Below are positions 1 through 9,328 of a stretch of 64,000 nucleotides of DNA, in pieces. The notes beneath the pieces were generated by a model. It saw only the letters and a list, made by a program, of their open reading frames with translations, made no database searches and was not told where the DNA came from. Each line of letters starts with the position of its first letter. The first letter of the stretch is position 1. The position numbers and the translations under genes were made by a program. The stretch spans positions 868,001-932,000 of the forward strand of contig OZ223194.1 in NCBI GenBank assembly GCA_965140355.1. The letters run 5' to 3'. Origin of the DNA: Acetobacterium sp965140355 (lineage in GTDB: Bacteria; Bacillota; Clostridia; Eubacteriales; Eubacteriaceae).

Positions 1-1356
1 ATGTCCGTAATGATCATTAATATATTTTAGTTCATTTAAATCCAGTAAGGCTAAAATAAAAGACCTTTCCGTTTTGTTCATTAAATTGTCAAGATCACGT
101 TCAAAAGCCGCTCGGTTGTTGGCCCCAGTTAAAAAATCTTTGTAGGCTAATTTTTCAAAAATATCACGTTCTCGTTGGCTTTCGAATCCCTTTTTCACAT
201 AATGATATGAATCCAGCAATAACAAACCAAAAAAAGCTAAAATGCCAATTCTTAAAAAAAACGACGTATAATCAAAATATCCATTAAAAAAAACAATGCC
301 TTCAAACAGAATACTGATACACAGGACACTTAAATATTTTAAAAACTTTTTCGCATTTTGATTTTTTTGCTTTCTGATCTCTAAGATGATGATCACCAAA
401 AATATCATAATATTTAAAAAAATCACACCAAAGGTAATTTTCATCGATTCAATAAAAGGACTGATCCCTTCAATTTGCAATAACATCGTGGTCATTAAAC
501 CAAGCAGATAAATAACGGCAACGACTTGCACCCAGCGTTTATAACGGTCATTGCTAAGAATGGTTTCTTTAAAATAAAGCGAAAAAAAGATCCCCATTAG
601 TGGCACCATTAAATAACTGATACTACCGATGATATAACGGTTCCCGGTAAAAAACTGCATAATTCTAGCCTCGGATAAAACCCAGATACTGGTCGCAATT
701 GCCAGTAAACCCAAATATAAAAAGCGATTATCTTTTGTGCTTTTGGTAAAAAGTGCAAAGAGACTCAATACCAGCCCGATGACAAATAAAAACAGAAAAA
801 CCAGAAAACCACTTAATGCATGTTTAAAGATGCCCTCAATAAGTGCCGCCGATTCTCCCAATCGCACCTGATTAATCGTCCCTGAAAAAATAGCAACATC
901 ACTTTTTATCACAATTTTAAGGGTTTTCCCTTGAAAATCAGGTGGTAATTTAAACATCATCCAAGTGCTTGCCACCGGCTTTTTTATCCCCAATGCTTCT
1001 TTTTGAGGTTCTTCATAACGATGAACTTCCACATCATCCAGATAAACCGTCATATCCTGCATCGATGAGCGCAGCAAAAGGTAGTTCATTTGACTATCGA
1101 CATCCGGCAAAACAGTTGTGGCCTGATAGTCAGTCCCTGGCGATACATCGAGCGCAACTGGCAATTGCGTGGCTTTAATAACGTCATTTCCATCACTTAT
1201 TGTCCAGTTGTTAAGAAAAACAAACATGTTTTTCTTAACAATACTTAAATCCTCGCCCTTATTTACATTCGCCAGCAATACAACAGCAAAGACAAATAGG
1301 CTCATCAGCACCAAAATGATCCGTTTATTTCGTTTATTTATTTTTTCTGCTATCAT
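1..1356 (-). CDS. Diguanylate cyclase with exported DISM sensor and 7TM region (partial, 3' end outside window)
   Basis: The minus-strand frame is open from the ATG at 1354-1356 to base 1, so the C-terminus is missing. The N-terminus has a signal-anchor helix, then about 170 residues of beta-rich exported sequence like the 7TMR-DISM sugar-binding-like domain. About seven hydrophobic helices follow. The window edge cuts the start of a GGDEF domain: the FLTGANNRAAFERDLDNL and LKYINDHYGH segments are typical, while the GGDEF signature itself lies outside. The likely role is c-di-GMP synthesis in response to an extracytoplasmic ligand. It lies 268 bp downstream of the cheX/hemerythrin pair, behind a terminator, so it probably has its own promoter. 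The ribosome site is weak and the start is less certain than the family. Confidence 0.85.
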   Translation of the reverse strand, partial: MIAEKINKRNKRIILVLMSLFVFAVVLLANVNKGEDLSIVKKNMFVFLNNWTISDGNDVIKATQLPVALDVSPGTDYQATTVLPDVDSQMNYLLLRSSMQDMTVYLDDVEVHRYEEPQKEALGIKKPVASTWMMFKLPPDFQGKTLKIVIKSDVAIFSGTINQVRLGESAALIEGIFKHALSGFLVFLFLFVIGLVLSLFALFTKSTKDNRFLYLGLLAIATSIWVLSEARIMQFFTGNRYIIGSISYLMVPLMGIFFSLYFKETILSNDRYKRWVQVVAVIYLLGLMTTMLLQIEGISPFIESMKITFGVIFLNIMIFLVIIILEIRKQKNQNAKKFLKYLSVLCISILFEGIVFFNGYFDYTSFFLRIGILAFFGLLLLDSYHYVKKGFESQRERDIFEKLAYKDFLTGANNRAAFERDLDNLMNKTERSFILALLDLNELKYINDHYGH

Positions 1357-1516
1357 GCCCTTGCTCTTTCATCATATTCCCCTATTTCGTTCAAAAAACA
1401 TTATGTATTTGAATATCATAATTGAATTATATAATGCTGTCAATATTTACTGCCTTTCGGGCCTTTTTAATCACTCGTAACTAGCTATCATTGGCGTTTT
1501 ACTTGTGACTCCCCCC

Positions 1517-1553
1517 AAAAAACATAAGCAGGAGTATCAAATACTTCCTGCTT
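1517..1553 (-). terminator. Rho-independent terminator after the cheX-like gene
   Basis: On the minus strand an 11-bp stem with one bulge (arms 1526-1536 and 1542-1553, 5-nt loop) is followed by a run of six T (1517-1522). It sits 70 bp past the cheX stop codon. Confidence 0.75.
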
Positions 1554-1624
1554 GTTACAATCATGACTAAACTAGCGCTTGGCGTGCTTCATAAGCTGAC
1601 CATAATTTTTCATTATTCAGCTTA

Positions 1625-2080
1625 TTATTTATTCCCCGCCGGATTCAATCGGATCTCCAGACAAATGTCACCCTCGCGGGTTTTTATACAACATGCGGTA
1701 CTTAATGCATATTTTTTCGCATCATCTAAATTACCTAATACCGGTGGCAGGATATCACAGTTAAGATCATTGCCAGCTAAGATGGTCAGCACATTCCCGC
1801 TGATAATATTGGCAATCTCCGAAATAGCCGAAGTCACAAAATCATCCACCGTATCGATTTCCATATTACTCATAATTTTCACCATCGCGATTGAGGTCGT
1901 TTCCGGAAATCGGTAAATGACTTCTCCGGTGAGATCTCCAGTAACGCCAATCACGATGTCCAACTCTTGATCACAAACGAAATTTTCAACTGGACCATCG
2001 GCAATCTCCGTAAGATCCAGCATCAATTCAAAAACATTCCGAGTCGCTTCTAAAAATGGATTATAAAGATTATCAGTCAT
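1625..2080 (-). CDS. CheX-like chemotaxis phosphatase
   Basis: A soluble protein of about 151 residues with the CheC/CheX/FliY fold. The SEIANIISGN stretch holds the E-x-x-N pair that in this family removes the phosphoryl group from CheY-P. The start chosen is ATG 2080, preceded by an AAAGAAAGG-type site; the frame is open 20 codons further upstream but without a better site. The start overlaps the end of the hemerythrin gene by 8 bases, which suggests translational coupling. No FliY/CheC second active site is visible, as expected for a single-motif CheX. It probably tunes a CheY-type regulator encoded elsewhere, for example the module at 16-19 kb (inference). Confidence 0.8.
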   Translation of the reverse strand: MTDNLYNPFLEATRNVFELMLDLTEIADGPVENFVCDQELDIVIGVTGDLTGEVIYRFPETTSIAMVKIMSNMEIDTVDDFVTSAISEIANIISGNVLTILAGNDLNCDILPPVLGNLDDAKKYALSTACCIKTREGDICLEIRLNPAGNK

Positions 2081-2498
2081 TGCCTTTTGCCTTTCTTTCA
2101 ATTGCATAATTTGCAATCCGCTGATCTTCTGATGCAACATGGTTAATCAACCATGCCAAAAGTTTCCCCCCGAATTGCTGCATCATTTGCTCATTAAAAC
2201 CGCTGCGTTCATATTCGTCAGAAACCTGGATCACATAATTCACCATATCGGTATGTATTTTTTTATGCGCCTCATAATCAGGATAACCGATACTTTTCTG
2301 ATAGGCCTCCTCATCGCGAAAATGCTCAACTACATAAGCTTTCATAAATTCAAGGGTTTCATTCACCTGCTGAACCTTATTTTCCCAGGAGCCTGAACCC
2401 CGTAGTGTTCCCATAAAGGCTTCAACCCGCTGAAATAATTCCTTGTGCTGTGTATCAATTAAGTGATCACCCAATTCATATTTTTCTTTCCAAAGCAT
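2073..2498 (-). CDS. Bacteriohemerythrin
   Basis: 141 residues, the usual length of a single-domain bacterial hemerythrin. The expected diiron ligands are visible in order: H in HLIDTQHKEL, H and E in HFRDEEAY, two H in HKKIHTD, and the HxxxxD pair in INHVASED. The protein binds O2 reversibly at a non-heme diiron centre. In anaerobes it is thought to deliver, store or sense oxygen. Its gene is first of a two-gene unit with the CheX-like gene. That pairing suggests a link between oxygen and chemotaxis or c-di-GMP output, which is inference. An AAAGGA site lies 9 bases before the ATG. Confidence 0.92.
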   Translation of the reverse strand: MLWKEKYELGDHLIDTQHKELFQRVEAFMGTLRGSGSWENKVQQVNETLEFMKAYVVEHFRDEEAYQKSIGYPDYEAHKKIHTDMVNYVIQVSDEYERSGFNEQMMQQFGGKLLAWLINHVASEDQRIANYAIERKAKGND

Positions 2499-2542
2499 AA
2501 TTTTTGTCCTTTCATATTTGCATTGAATCTGTTTTAAGAAGC

Positions 2543-2551
2543 ATTATAGCA
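2543..2551 (-). promoter_or_regulatory. Extended -10 promoter for hemerythrin/cheX
   Basis: The minus strand reads TGCTATAAT, a perfect TATAAT with the TG extension, 45 bp before the hemerythrin start. A poor -35 (TTTTAG) lies 17 bp upstream, as is usual for extended -10 promoters. Confidence 0.6.
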
Positions 2552-2740
2552 TTTTATCTGACGCACTAAAAGCCCTGATCTGCTAAAATCAAGTTAAATT
2601 ATCGTTGGTTTATCTATTTCCCTCGCCCTTTTACACTTTTATTTGACCTCAAAACCACTCAAATTTTAAATTTAACAATTATATTAACTAATTTCCGTTA
2701 GCTGCTTGAATTATATCATTTATCCATTATAATTATTAAA

Positions 2741-2759
2741 TAGAGTTAATTTAACTCTA
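2741..2759. promoter_or_regulatory. Perfect 9-bp inverted repeat upstream of the Bcr-type exporter
   Basis: TAGAGTTAA and TTAACTCTA flank one central T. It lies 11-24 bp before the possible start codons of the exporter and has no T-run, so it looks like an operator for a TetR- or MarR-type repressor rather than a terminator. No regulator gene is adjacent. Confidence 0.5.
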
Positions 2760-2782
2760 AATTTATCAGAATGAGAGAAAAA

Positions 2783-4012
2783 ATGGATAAACCAAACCCA
2801 TCTTTAAACAAAAATACCCCCAGACAAAAATATCTGGGTGATCGCGGCATGTTAATATTTTTAGTTTTTTTAAGCGCTTTTGCCCCGTTGTCTACGGATC
2901 TCTATTTACCGGCACTGCCAACCATGACTACTTATTTTAATGTCCCAGAGTATTTGACGAATCTTACGCTGATTTTATTTTTCATCTTTTTTAGTTTAGG
3001 CATTCTAATCTGGGGGCCGCTGAGTGATAAATATGGTCGTCGCCCTGTTTTATTGGTCGGAATTACCGGCTACGCGAGTGCGAGTCTTTTATGCGCTGTT
3101 TCCGGCAATATTTACCAGCTGATCTTTTTTCGTGTTCTCCAGGCTATTGGTGGCGGTTCGGCCAGTGCTGTTGCCACTGCCATTGTTAAAGACTTATATA
3201 CCGAAAGAAAACGGGAAAAAACGTTAGCCCTCGTCCAATCGATGGTCATCATCATCCCGGCTGTCGCTCCTGTAATTGGCGCCCTTTTATTGACGTTTAC
3301 TTCCTGGCGTGGTGTTTTTATTATTCAAGGCATTCTCGGCATTATTATTCTGCTTTGCTCAATCGCCTTTCAGGAAACCCTGGAAAACCGCGGGACCGGC
3401 AATATCTTACATACCCTGGGACGACTAGGTATCGTTCTTAAAAATCCCCGTTTTACATCACTGCTCATCATCTTTTCGTTAGCGAACATCGCGGGGTTAG
3501 CGTTTATTTCGTCATCTTCCTATATTTATCAAAATGATTTTGGTGTCAGCAGCCAGGTATATAGTTACTTTTTTGCTTTTAATGCTTTAGCAATGCTTCT
3601 CGGCCCACTGATTTACATTAAGTTATCGAATCATTTTAAACGCTTTTCGATCATTAACCTCTGTTTTGGCTCAATGGTTTTAAGCGGCCTGGCGGTTGTT
3701 TTAGTCGGCCAACTCAATCCGTGGATCTTTGCGCTGGCACTGTTTCCCGCTACCATTGCAAGCAGCTGTTCCCGTCCTCCCAGTGCTTATCTGATGTTGG
3801 CTCAACAGCCGGATGACGCCGGTTCCGCTTCATCGCTGATGGGCTCGTTTGCGACCATCATGGGCAGTCTGGGGATGATCATTATTTCATTTAATATGGA
3901 TCATCTGATCTTAATCATTGGGGGGCTTTACATTATTTTAGGACTGCTTTCCGGTATATTATGGCTTGCTGCGACGAGTAGCCCCTTACTTAATAACATT
4001 AAAGAACATTAA
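2783..4012 (+). CDS. Bcr/CflA-type MFS multidrug exporter
   Basis: About 409 residues with 12 predicted membrane helices, the usual size of the DHA1 Bcr/CflA group. Family features are the FAPLSTDLYLPALP start of helix 1, the WGPLSDKYGRRPVLL loop (motif A) and the ALVQSMVIIIPAVAPVIGA helix. These proton antiporters export drugs such as bicyclomycin or sulfonamides; the substrate here is unknown. An in-frame ATG at 2771 is possible, but the purine-rich GAGAG lies just before the ATG at 2783, so that start is preferred. A perfect palindrome lies immediately upstream, suggesting repressor control. A second, unrelated MFS gene follows on the same strand. Confidence 0.85.
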   Translation: MDKPNPSLNKNTPRQKYLGDRGMLIFLVFLSAFAPLSTDLYLPALPTMTTYFNVPEYLTNLTLILFFIFFSLGILIWGPLSDKYGRRPVLLVGITGYASASLLCAVSGNIYQLIFFRVLQAIGGGSASAVATAIVKDLYTERKREKTLALVQSMVIIIPAVAPVIGALLLTFTSWRGVFIIQGILGIIILLCSIAFQETLENRGTGNILHTLGRLGIVLKNPRFTSLLIIFSLANIAGLAFISSSSYIYQNDFGVSSQVYSYFFAFNALAMLLGPLIYIKLSNHFKRFSIINLCFGSMVLSGLAVVLVGQLNPWIFALALFPATIASSCSRPPSAYLMLAQQPDDAGSASSLMGSFATIMGSLGMIIISFNMDHLILIIGGLYIILGLLSGILWLAATSSPLLNNIKEH

Positions 4013-4033
4013 TATGAACTTAAGTTCATATTA
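4010..4033. promoter_or_regulatory. Perfect 24-bp palindrome upstream of the second MFS gene
   Basis: The half site TAATATGAACTT is repeated in perfect inversion without a spacer. It overlaps the stop codon region of the upstream MFS gene and ends 3 bp before the -35 box. There is no T-run, so it reads as an operator or activator site. Confidence 0.55.
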
Positions 4034-4036
4034 AAA

Positions 4037-4065
4037 TTGACAAATGATTTCTATGGCGATATACT
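4037..4065 (+). promoter_or_regulatory. Sigma-70 type promoter of the second MFS gene
   Basis: TTGACA (4037-4042) and TATACT (4060-4065) are separated by exactly 17 bp, about 40 bp before the ATG. This is one of the best consensus promoters in the window. Confidence 0.8.
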
Positions 4066-4105
4066 TGGATATTAAAATGAATCATAATCCATTTATGGAG
4101 GCCAT

Positions 4106-5371
4106 ATGAAAGAAAACCAGCTATTCAACAAAAACTTCATCATTATCGGTATTGGTCAATTTATCAGCATGTTTGGCAATTCGATGCAACGCTTTGCTTT
4201 TTCATTATATATTCTGGATCTTACCGGATCTGCCGCTTTATTTGCCTTGATCATATCGATCGCTATTATTCCCACCATCATTCTGGCTCCCATTGGCGGA
4301 GCGATTGCCGATCGTGCCAGCAAAAAAAGAATTATGATTCTTCTCGATTTTTGCTGTGCGGCAATCATTGGTATTTCTTCGATTTTTATCTACGGCAATC
4401 CTCATCAAATTCTCGGAATAGGCGTTCTCATCTTTGTCCTCTCAACCATTAACAGCATCTATGAGCCCACCGTTCGCGCAAGCATCCCCAGTGTTATTGC
4501 CAAAGAACATTATACTGCCGGAAATAGTATGGTCAGTCAGATCAGTGCTCTAACCATGCTACTCGGTCCAATTTCGGCAGGTTTTTTATATGGTTTCTAC
4601 GGTCTGCAAACTATTTTAATTATTAACATGCTCAGTTTTTTAATTTCCGCAATCATGGAACTATTTTTAACAATCCCTTTTGAAAAAACGAAAATGGAAT
4701 CGTCTCCGATCGTTACCTACCTAAACGATATCAAAGCAACCCTCAAATTTCTATATTATGACCGGCCACTCGTTTTATCGTTTCTCTTTATCTGCTCCGG
4801 AATCAATCTTTTTATGACCCCGCTTTACACTGTAGGCGTTCCCTATGTTGAAAAAGTCACGATGGGGATCTCTAATGAGCTTTATGGAATCTCTGAAGCC
4901 ATATTGGGAATTGGCATGATTTTTGGTGCGCTTTTATCCCCGCTGATTGCTCGCCGCAATCCTTTTGAAAAAATCCACCGACTCTTTCTTCTGATGGGAA
5001 TTGGTATCCTGGGTATGGGTTTCTGTTTAACTCCCTGGCTAATGGATAACAGCCCCACCCATTTGGCTGCTTATGGGTTGTTTACTTTCTTTGGGTTTAT
5101 TCTGATGTTTTTTGTCGCCAATGTTAATATCCAAGCATTAACCTTTATTCAATTACAAGTTCCCCAAAACCAAATGGGCAAAACGATGGCCTTAACCACT
5201 GCTTTATCCACCATTTTCATGCCAGTTGGTCAGATTATTTTCGGACAGCTTTATGACCGCTTAAACTCAGAATTAATTATTATTTACATCTTAGTGACCG
5301 CGTTAACCTTTGGCCTCGCCAAAATCATTCATCATTTAAACAACAGTTGCCTTGACGTCAAACAAGCCTGA
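4106..5371 (+). CDS. MFS transporter (MFS_3 / EntS-like)
   Basis: 421 residues with about 12 membrane helices. The ADRASKKRIMI loop after helix 2 and the overall pattern match the MFS_3 group, which includes EntS-like and macrolide-efflux-like permeases. The substrate is unknown. The start has a GGAGG site four bases before the ATG. The gene has its own strong promoter and a preceding 24-bp palindrome, and it ends inside a terminator hairpin. It is therefore a single-gene unit, probably induced through the palindrome. It is not closely related to the Bcr-type gene before it. Confidence 0.8.
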   Translation: MKENQLFNKNFIIIGIGQFISMFGNSMQRFAFSLYILDLTGSAALFALIISIAIIPTIILAPIGGAIADRASKKRIMILLDFCCAAIIGISSIFIYGNPHQILGIGVLIFVLSTINSIYEPTVRASIPSVIAKEHYTAGNSMVSQISALTMLLGPISAGFLYGFYGLQTILIINMLSFLISAIMELFLTIPFEKTKMESSPIVTYLNDIKATLKFLYYDRPLVLSFLFICSGINLFMTPLYTVGVPYVEKVTMGISNELYGISEAILGIGMIFGALLSPLIARRNPFEKIHRLFLLMGIGILGMGFCLTPWLMDNSPTHLAAYGLFTFFGFILMFFVANVNIQALTFIQLQVPQNQMGKTMALTTALSTIFMPVGQIIFGQLYDRLNSELIIIYILVTALTFGLAKIIHHLNNSCLDVKQA

Positions 5372-5395
5372 GTTACCAACTAACTCAGGCTTGTT
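5361..5395. terminator. Hairpin terminator after the second MFS gene
   Basis: 15-bp perfect arms (5361-5375 and 5381-5395) with a 5-nt loop. The hairpin begins just before the stop codon. The T-tract after it is short, so efficiency is uncertain. Confidence 0.65.
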
Positions 5396-5549
5396 CCCTA
5401 CTAAAATATAATTTATAACCTCTTAAATCACGATTAATCATTTAACTTGTTATCCAATGATCCCTGCTGCTCACAGCGGTGTCTGATAAGTTTGCTTTTA
5501 AAGGCCCCCCGAAATAAATTTTAAGTATTGACTAAAACTCGCTGCCCAA

Positions 5550-8048
5550 TCACTGATCGCCATCGCCTTGTTTGATAATTTCTTTTAAGAACAGATCAAC
5601 CAGATCGGGATCAAACTGAGCTCCACGTTCTTTTATTAATTCGTTCATCGCTTCTTTTTCTGATTTTGCATTTCGAAAATGACGTTCACTCATCATCGCG
5701 TCATAGGCATCAGAAAGTGCGATAATTCGCGCTTGTAAGGATATCTCTTCAGCTTTCAGACCGTTTGGATACCCTTTTCCATCCCACCTTTCATGATGCT
5801 CTAAAACCTGTTTAGCAATTTTTGAAAATTCATTTACTGAACTCAAAATGCGATAACCAACTTCTGAATGCCGTTTTATTTCATTCCATTCTTCGTCATT
5901 TAATGGTTGTTTTTTATTAAGAATCTCTTCATCGATTCCCATTTTTCCAATGTCATGCATAAGACCGGCGATTTTGAGTTGCTTAAGATCATCTTCGCTT
6001 AAATTCAATAAAGCACCTATTTCACCACAGCTTTCGCTTACCCTTTTTGAGTGCAACATTTCCTGACCACTTTTTTCAAAAAGGGTCTTCATAATAATAT
6101 CGATCGTTCGCCTTCTCATCCTCATACTTTCTGAAAGTTTATTGCGATACATCTGATCTTCAGCTTGTTTAAAAACCTTCTGCATGTCATCATTTTTATT
6201 ATCCTTCGTGCTGTACCCAAATGAAATCGATATCTCAAAAGAACCGATTCTTTCTGTTGCCGCCAATCTTTTAATCCCCTTAACGATTTTTTCCGCTGTC
6301 GCAAAATCTGTTTTAGGTAAGATGATCATAAATTCATCGCCTCCCATACGAGCAATGATATCTGTCGGTCGACACCCTTTTTCAATTACTTCCGCCGTTT
6401 TTTTAAGTAATACATCGCCCATAACATGACCAAAAGAATCATTAATCAATTTTAATCCATTAATATCACCCATCACCAATGTTATCGGCAAATTGTATTC
6501 TTGATCAAGTCGTATCAATTCTTGCTCGTAAAAGCGTCGATTATAAAGACCGGTTAAGTTATCACGATAACTTAGATTGATAATTTTTTCTTCTGCTTTT
6601 TTACGCTCGGTAATATCACTACAAACAATGACTGAACCCACAATAAGACCAGATTTATCGCGAATTGGACTATAATTATAACTGCCGATCCAAATTTGAT
6701 TGGTATCTTTCCGACGAATAACATATTCGGCATTTTTTACCGTTTCACCCTTTAATGCTCTGGAAACAGCCCAACTGTCAAACGGTACAACTTCACCATT
6801 AAGATACGACACCTCAAAAAGATGGGGATATTTTTCAGTTTTTTTGATAAATTCAGTTCTATCTTTAAATCGGGTAAATGTTATCCAGGCGTCATTACAT
6901 TCAACAATTTCACCAGCTGCATTTGTAATAAACACCGCTTCCGTCATATTGGCAAATGCGGCTTCAATATTAGCCTTACGGGCATACAAAGCATTTTCAA
7001 CTTGTTTGAACAATGTAATATCATTAAACAGCACCATATAATTTACGATTTTATCATGTTCATCATGGAGTACTATAATAGTCTGCCTGCAAACCTTGGT
7101 CTCGCCATTCGTCAGATTTTTCAGCTGATATTCAAACTCGCGAATCAGCTCGCCTCGAAGTGCCCTAATTATCGGCCACTCAGAAAAAGGAATCACTTGT
7201 CCTTCCAAATCACGTAATTCCCATTTATCGGTATATTCATGAATCCGCGGATACATATCTTGTGTGCTCGAAAAGCCATGAAATTTTAAGGCGATCTTAT
7301 TCATTTTAATGAATTCGCCATTGGGATCACAGATAATCAGTCCCGTCTCCAAATTTTCGGATATTATCTCAAATTTTTTTCGTTCCAGAGCCAATGCTGT
7401 CGCTAATGAATCACAATGCGCTCGGTTTTTAAAGTTTTTTTGATTTTTAAAACGAAATCTTTTTTTTCCCAGTTTTAACGTCGTTTCCGAGGCACCTGAT
7501 GGTATTTCATCAAGGGCCTTTTTAAAATGATCAATTGTTTCTTGTCGTCCTTTTTCGCCAATTAATAATTGCTTCTGATTTGTATTTAAAGCTAAATCAC
7601 TCTCCAAAATATCACGAATTTGTGACAGCATTTGTTCTTGTTTTAGTAGCAAGTGGTTCTCCTTGTTATCAAAAACACAGATCGTTCCAAAAACGCGGTG
7701 GTCCGGAAATTTTATCGGATAACCTAAATAAGTCACGATCTCCGGTCCAAACGCCAAACTGTCGCTTTGATTTGTTATCGTTTGCACCTTGTTGGCTAAA
7801 CATCTTTGTAGTTTTTTGATCACGCTTTCACAATATCGATTACCTCCAATGATTTCAACCGCATGATCGTCTGCACCGTATTTCGCTCGACTTGAAATTA
7901 ATAGTTTACACTGACCATGCTCTTTTTGAGTTATTATAACCGCCTGTGCACAAAAATAATTAACTAACAAATCCGCCATATTTTGCCATTTATTAATAAA
8001 AGCAACTCGATCATTCCCCAAAAGATGTTCATTGTTTTTCATCATCAC
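5550..8048 (-). CDS. GAF-PAS-PAS-GGDEF-HD-GYP bifunctional c-di-GMP protein
   Basis: 832 residues, soluble, with no membrane helix. Order: GAF-like domain (about 15-160), two PAS domains (about 225-345 and 355-475), GGDEF (signature MGGDEF near residue 569) and HD-GYP (HDIGK near 697; HHERWDGKGYPNGL near 755-770). Both enzyme signatures are intact, as is the RxxD inhibitory site (RPTDIIARMGGDEF). The protein could therefore both make and hydrolyse c-di-GMP. The PAS/GAF sensors presumably choose the direction. An AAAGGCGGCG site precedes a run of three ATG codons; the exact one used is uncertain. It is a single gene with long AT-rich flanks. Confidence 0.93.
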   Translation of the reverse strand: MMMKNNEHLLGNDRVAFINKWQNMADLLVNYFCAQAVIITQKEHGQCKLLISSRAKYGADDHAVEIIGGNRYCESVIKKLQRCLANKVQTITNQSDSLAFGPEIVTYLGYPIKFPDHRVFGTICVFDNKENHLLLKQEQMLSQIRDILESDLALNTNQKQLLIGEKGRQETIDHFKKALDEIPSGASETTLKLGKKRFRFKNQKNFKNRAHCDSLATALALERKKFEIISENLETGLIICDPNGEFIKMNKIALKFHGFSSTQDMYPRIHEYTDKWELRDLEGQVIPFSEWPIIRALRGELIREFEYQLKNLTNGETKVCRQTIIVLHDEHDKIVNYMVLFNDITLFKQVENALYARKANIEAAFANMTEAVFITNAAGEIVECNDAWITFTRFKDRTEFIKKTEKYPHLFEVSYLNGEVVPFDSWAVSRALKGETVKNAEYVIRRKDTNQIWIGSYNYSPIRDKSGLIVGSVIVCSDITERKKAEEKIINLSYRDNLTGLYNRRFYEQELIRLDQEYNLPITLVMGDINGLKLINDSFGHVMGDVLLKKTAEVIEKGCRPTDIIARMGGDEFMIILPKTDFATAEKIVKGIKRLAATERIGSFEISISFGYSTKDNKNDDMQKVFKQAEDQMYRNKLSESMRMRRRTIDIIMKTLFEKSGQEMLHSKRVSESCGEIGALLNLSEDDLKQLKIAGLMHDIGKMGIDEEILNKKQPLNDEEWNEIKRHSEVGYRILSSVNEFSKIAKQVLEHHERWDGKGYPNGLKAEEISLQARIIALSDAYDAMMSERHFRNAKSEKEAMNELIKERGAQFDPDLVDLFLKEIIKQGDGDQ

Positions 8049-8467
8049 TTCGCCGCCTTTCGTAATAAATATTGTGCTCGTTCATTTGGGAAAAACCGTA
8101 TTTCGATTAACATGTGATCAAAACAAACTTAAATCTGTCACATTATAAAACTTCAACAGATTATAAAAACAATCGAAATTCGAGTATAAAAAAGATAATC
8201 AATTGTATTCAAATTTATTAATAATAATTTGAGCATAATCGATCCTAACAAAACGAGTGCTTTTAAACGAATACTTGAATATTAAATTATAGCCATAATC
8301 TTTTTTTTATTATACAATATAATCTCAAAAAAATATATCCAAGACTAAGCGGTTATCACTTTTTTTATTGTACCAGTTATCTACAACTTTATCGCAATCG
8401 TATTCGATAATATCTTATTTATGTTTTACACGATCAGTTTTTTTATAATTCTTTCATTTTGATCAAA
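8049..8467. other. AT-rich divergent intergenic region
   Basis: About 420 bp between the divergent c-di-GMP protein and the flavoprotein gene. It contains many A/T tracts but no open frame with a ribosome site, no clear hairpin and no recognisable riboswitch. Confidence 0.5.
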
Positions 8468-8497
8468 TTGATTATTCACTCCCCAAATGGATATATA
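8468..8497 (+). promoter_or_regulatory. Likely promoter of the flavoprotein gene
   Basis: TTGATT (8468-8473) and TATATA (8492-8497) are 18 bp apart, about 48 bp before the ATG at 8545. Confidence 0.5.
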
Positions 8498-8544
8498 ATT
8501 AAATAAAAGCACGGTCTCGAAAAAGCAAAATGAAGGAGATTTTT

Positions 8545-9219
8545 ATGAAAATTATTGCAATTAATGGCAGTCCGCGAAAAAAGGACAATACTGCTACGCT
8601 ACTCGAAAAAGCCCTGGAAGGTGCGGCCAACAAAGGCGCCCAAACCAAACTTATCCATCTCTACGACCTCAACTATAAAGGTTGTCTCAGTTGCTTTTCC
8701 TGTAAACGCCTTGGCGGTAAAAGCTACGGTAAATGTGCCGTAAAAGATGATTTGTTCGATGTCTTCGATCAGATCGAAAAAGCCGATGCCCTCCTATTAG
8801 GCTCCCCGATCTATTTTGGCGAAATTACCGGAGCTATGCGCTCTTTTCTGGAACGATTATTTTTTCAATACCTTGTTTATGATAAAGCTCATACCGTTCT
8901 TTTTCCCGGAAAATTAACTACCGGTTTTATTTTTACGATGAATGTTCCTGAACAACTCCTCAAAGAAATCAAATACGACATGAAATTCAAAGGTTATGAA
9001 GGCATTCTCAAACGTTTCTTCGGTGCTGCTAAAACGCTTGTTGTCACTGATACCTGGCAATTTGCAGATTATTCCAAATATGAAACTTCCAGTATTGATA
9101 TCGATGCTAAAGCCGCTCGCCGCCGCGATGTTTTCCCTTTAGACTGTGAAAAGGCCGCCACGCTTGGCGCCGAATTAGTAACTCCGGAAATTACTTTTTC
9201 ACCTTCACAAGAAGTATAG
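8545..9219 (+). CDS. NADPH-dependent FMN reductase / iron-sulfur flavoprotein-like
   Basis: 224 residues with a flavodoxin-like fold. The N-terminal INGSPRKKDNT loop is the FMN phosphate-binding signature. A compact cysteine cluster, GCLSCFSCKR followed by GKC ten residues later, resembles the CX2CX2CXnC motif of archaeal/clostridial Isf proteins. The last spacing is longer than usual, so an Fe-S cluster is plausible but not proven. It probably catalyses electron transfer or reduction of quinones, O2 or H2O2. The frame is open from ATG 8530, but AAGGAG lies inside that extension, so ATG 8545 is the real start. It is a single gene with its own terminator. Confidence 0.85.
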   Translation: MKIIAINGSPRKKDNTATLLEKALEGAANKGAQTKLIHLYDLNYKGCLSCFSCKRLGGKSYGKCAVKDDLFDVFDQIEKADALLLGSPIYFGEITGAMRSFLERLFFQYLVYDKAHTVLFPGKLTTGFIFTMNVPEQLLKEIKYDMKFKGYEGILKRFFGAAKTLVVTDTWQFADYSKYETSSIDIDAKAARRRDVFPLDCEKAATLGAELVTPEITFSPSQEV

Positions 9220-9254
9220 CAATCACGTTTCGCTTTTTATGTCACGACTTATGG

Positions 9255-9284
9255 CCCTCAAAATTAATCACTTTGAGGGTTTTT
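9255..9284 (+). terminator. Rho-independent terminator of the flavoprotein gene
   Basis: 8-bp stem CCCTCAAA/TTTGAGGG (9255-9262, 9272-9279) followed by TTTTT. Confidence 0.85.
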
Positions 9285-9328
9285 AGCGGTATGATCCCTT
9301 TTTTCACCGTTTGTGGCGTTAACCGCAG

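Noticed and set aside
6700..7217. Two overlapping plus-strand frames of 113 and 131 codons
   Set aside because: Antisense shadows of the PAS-GGDEF gene with no family pattern.
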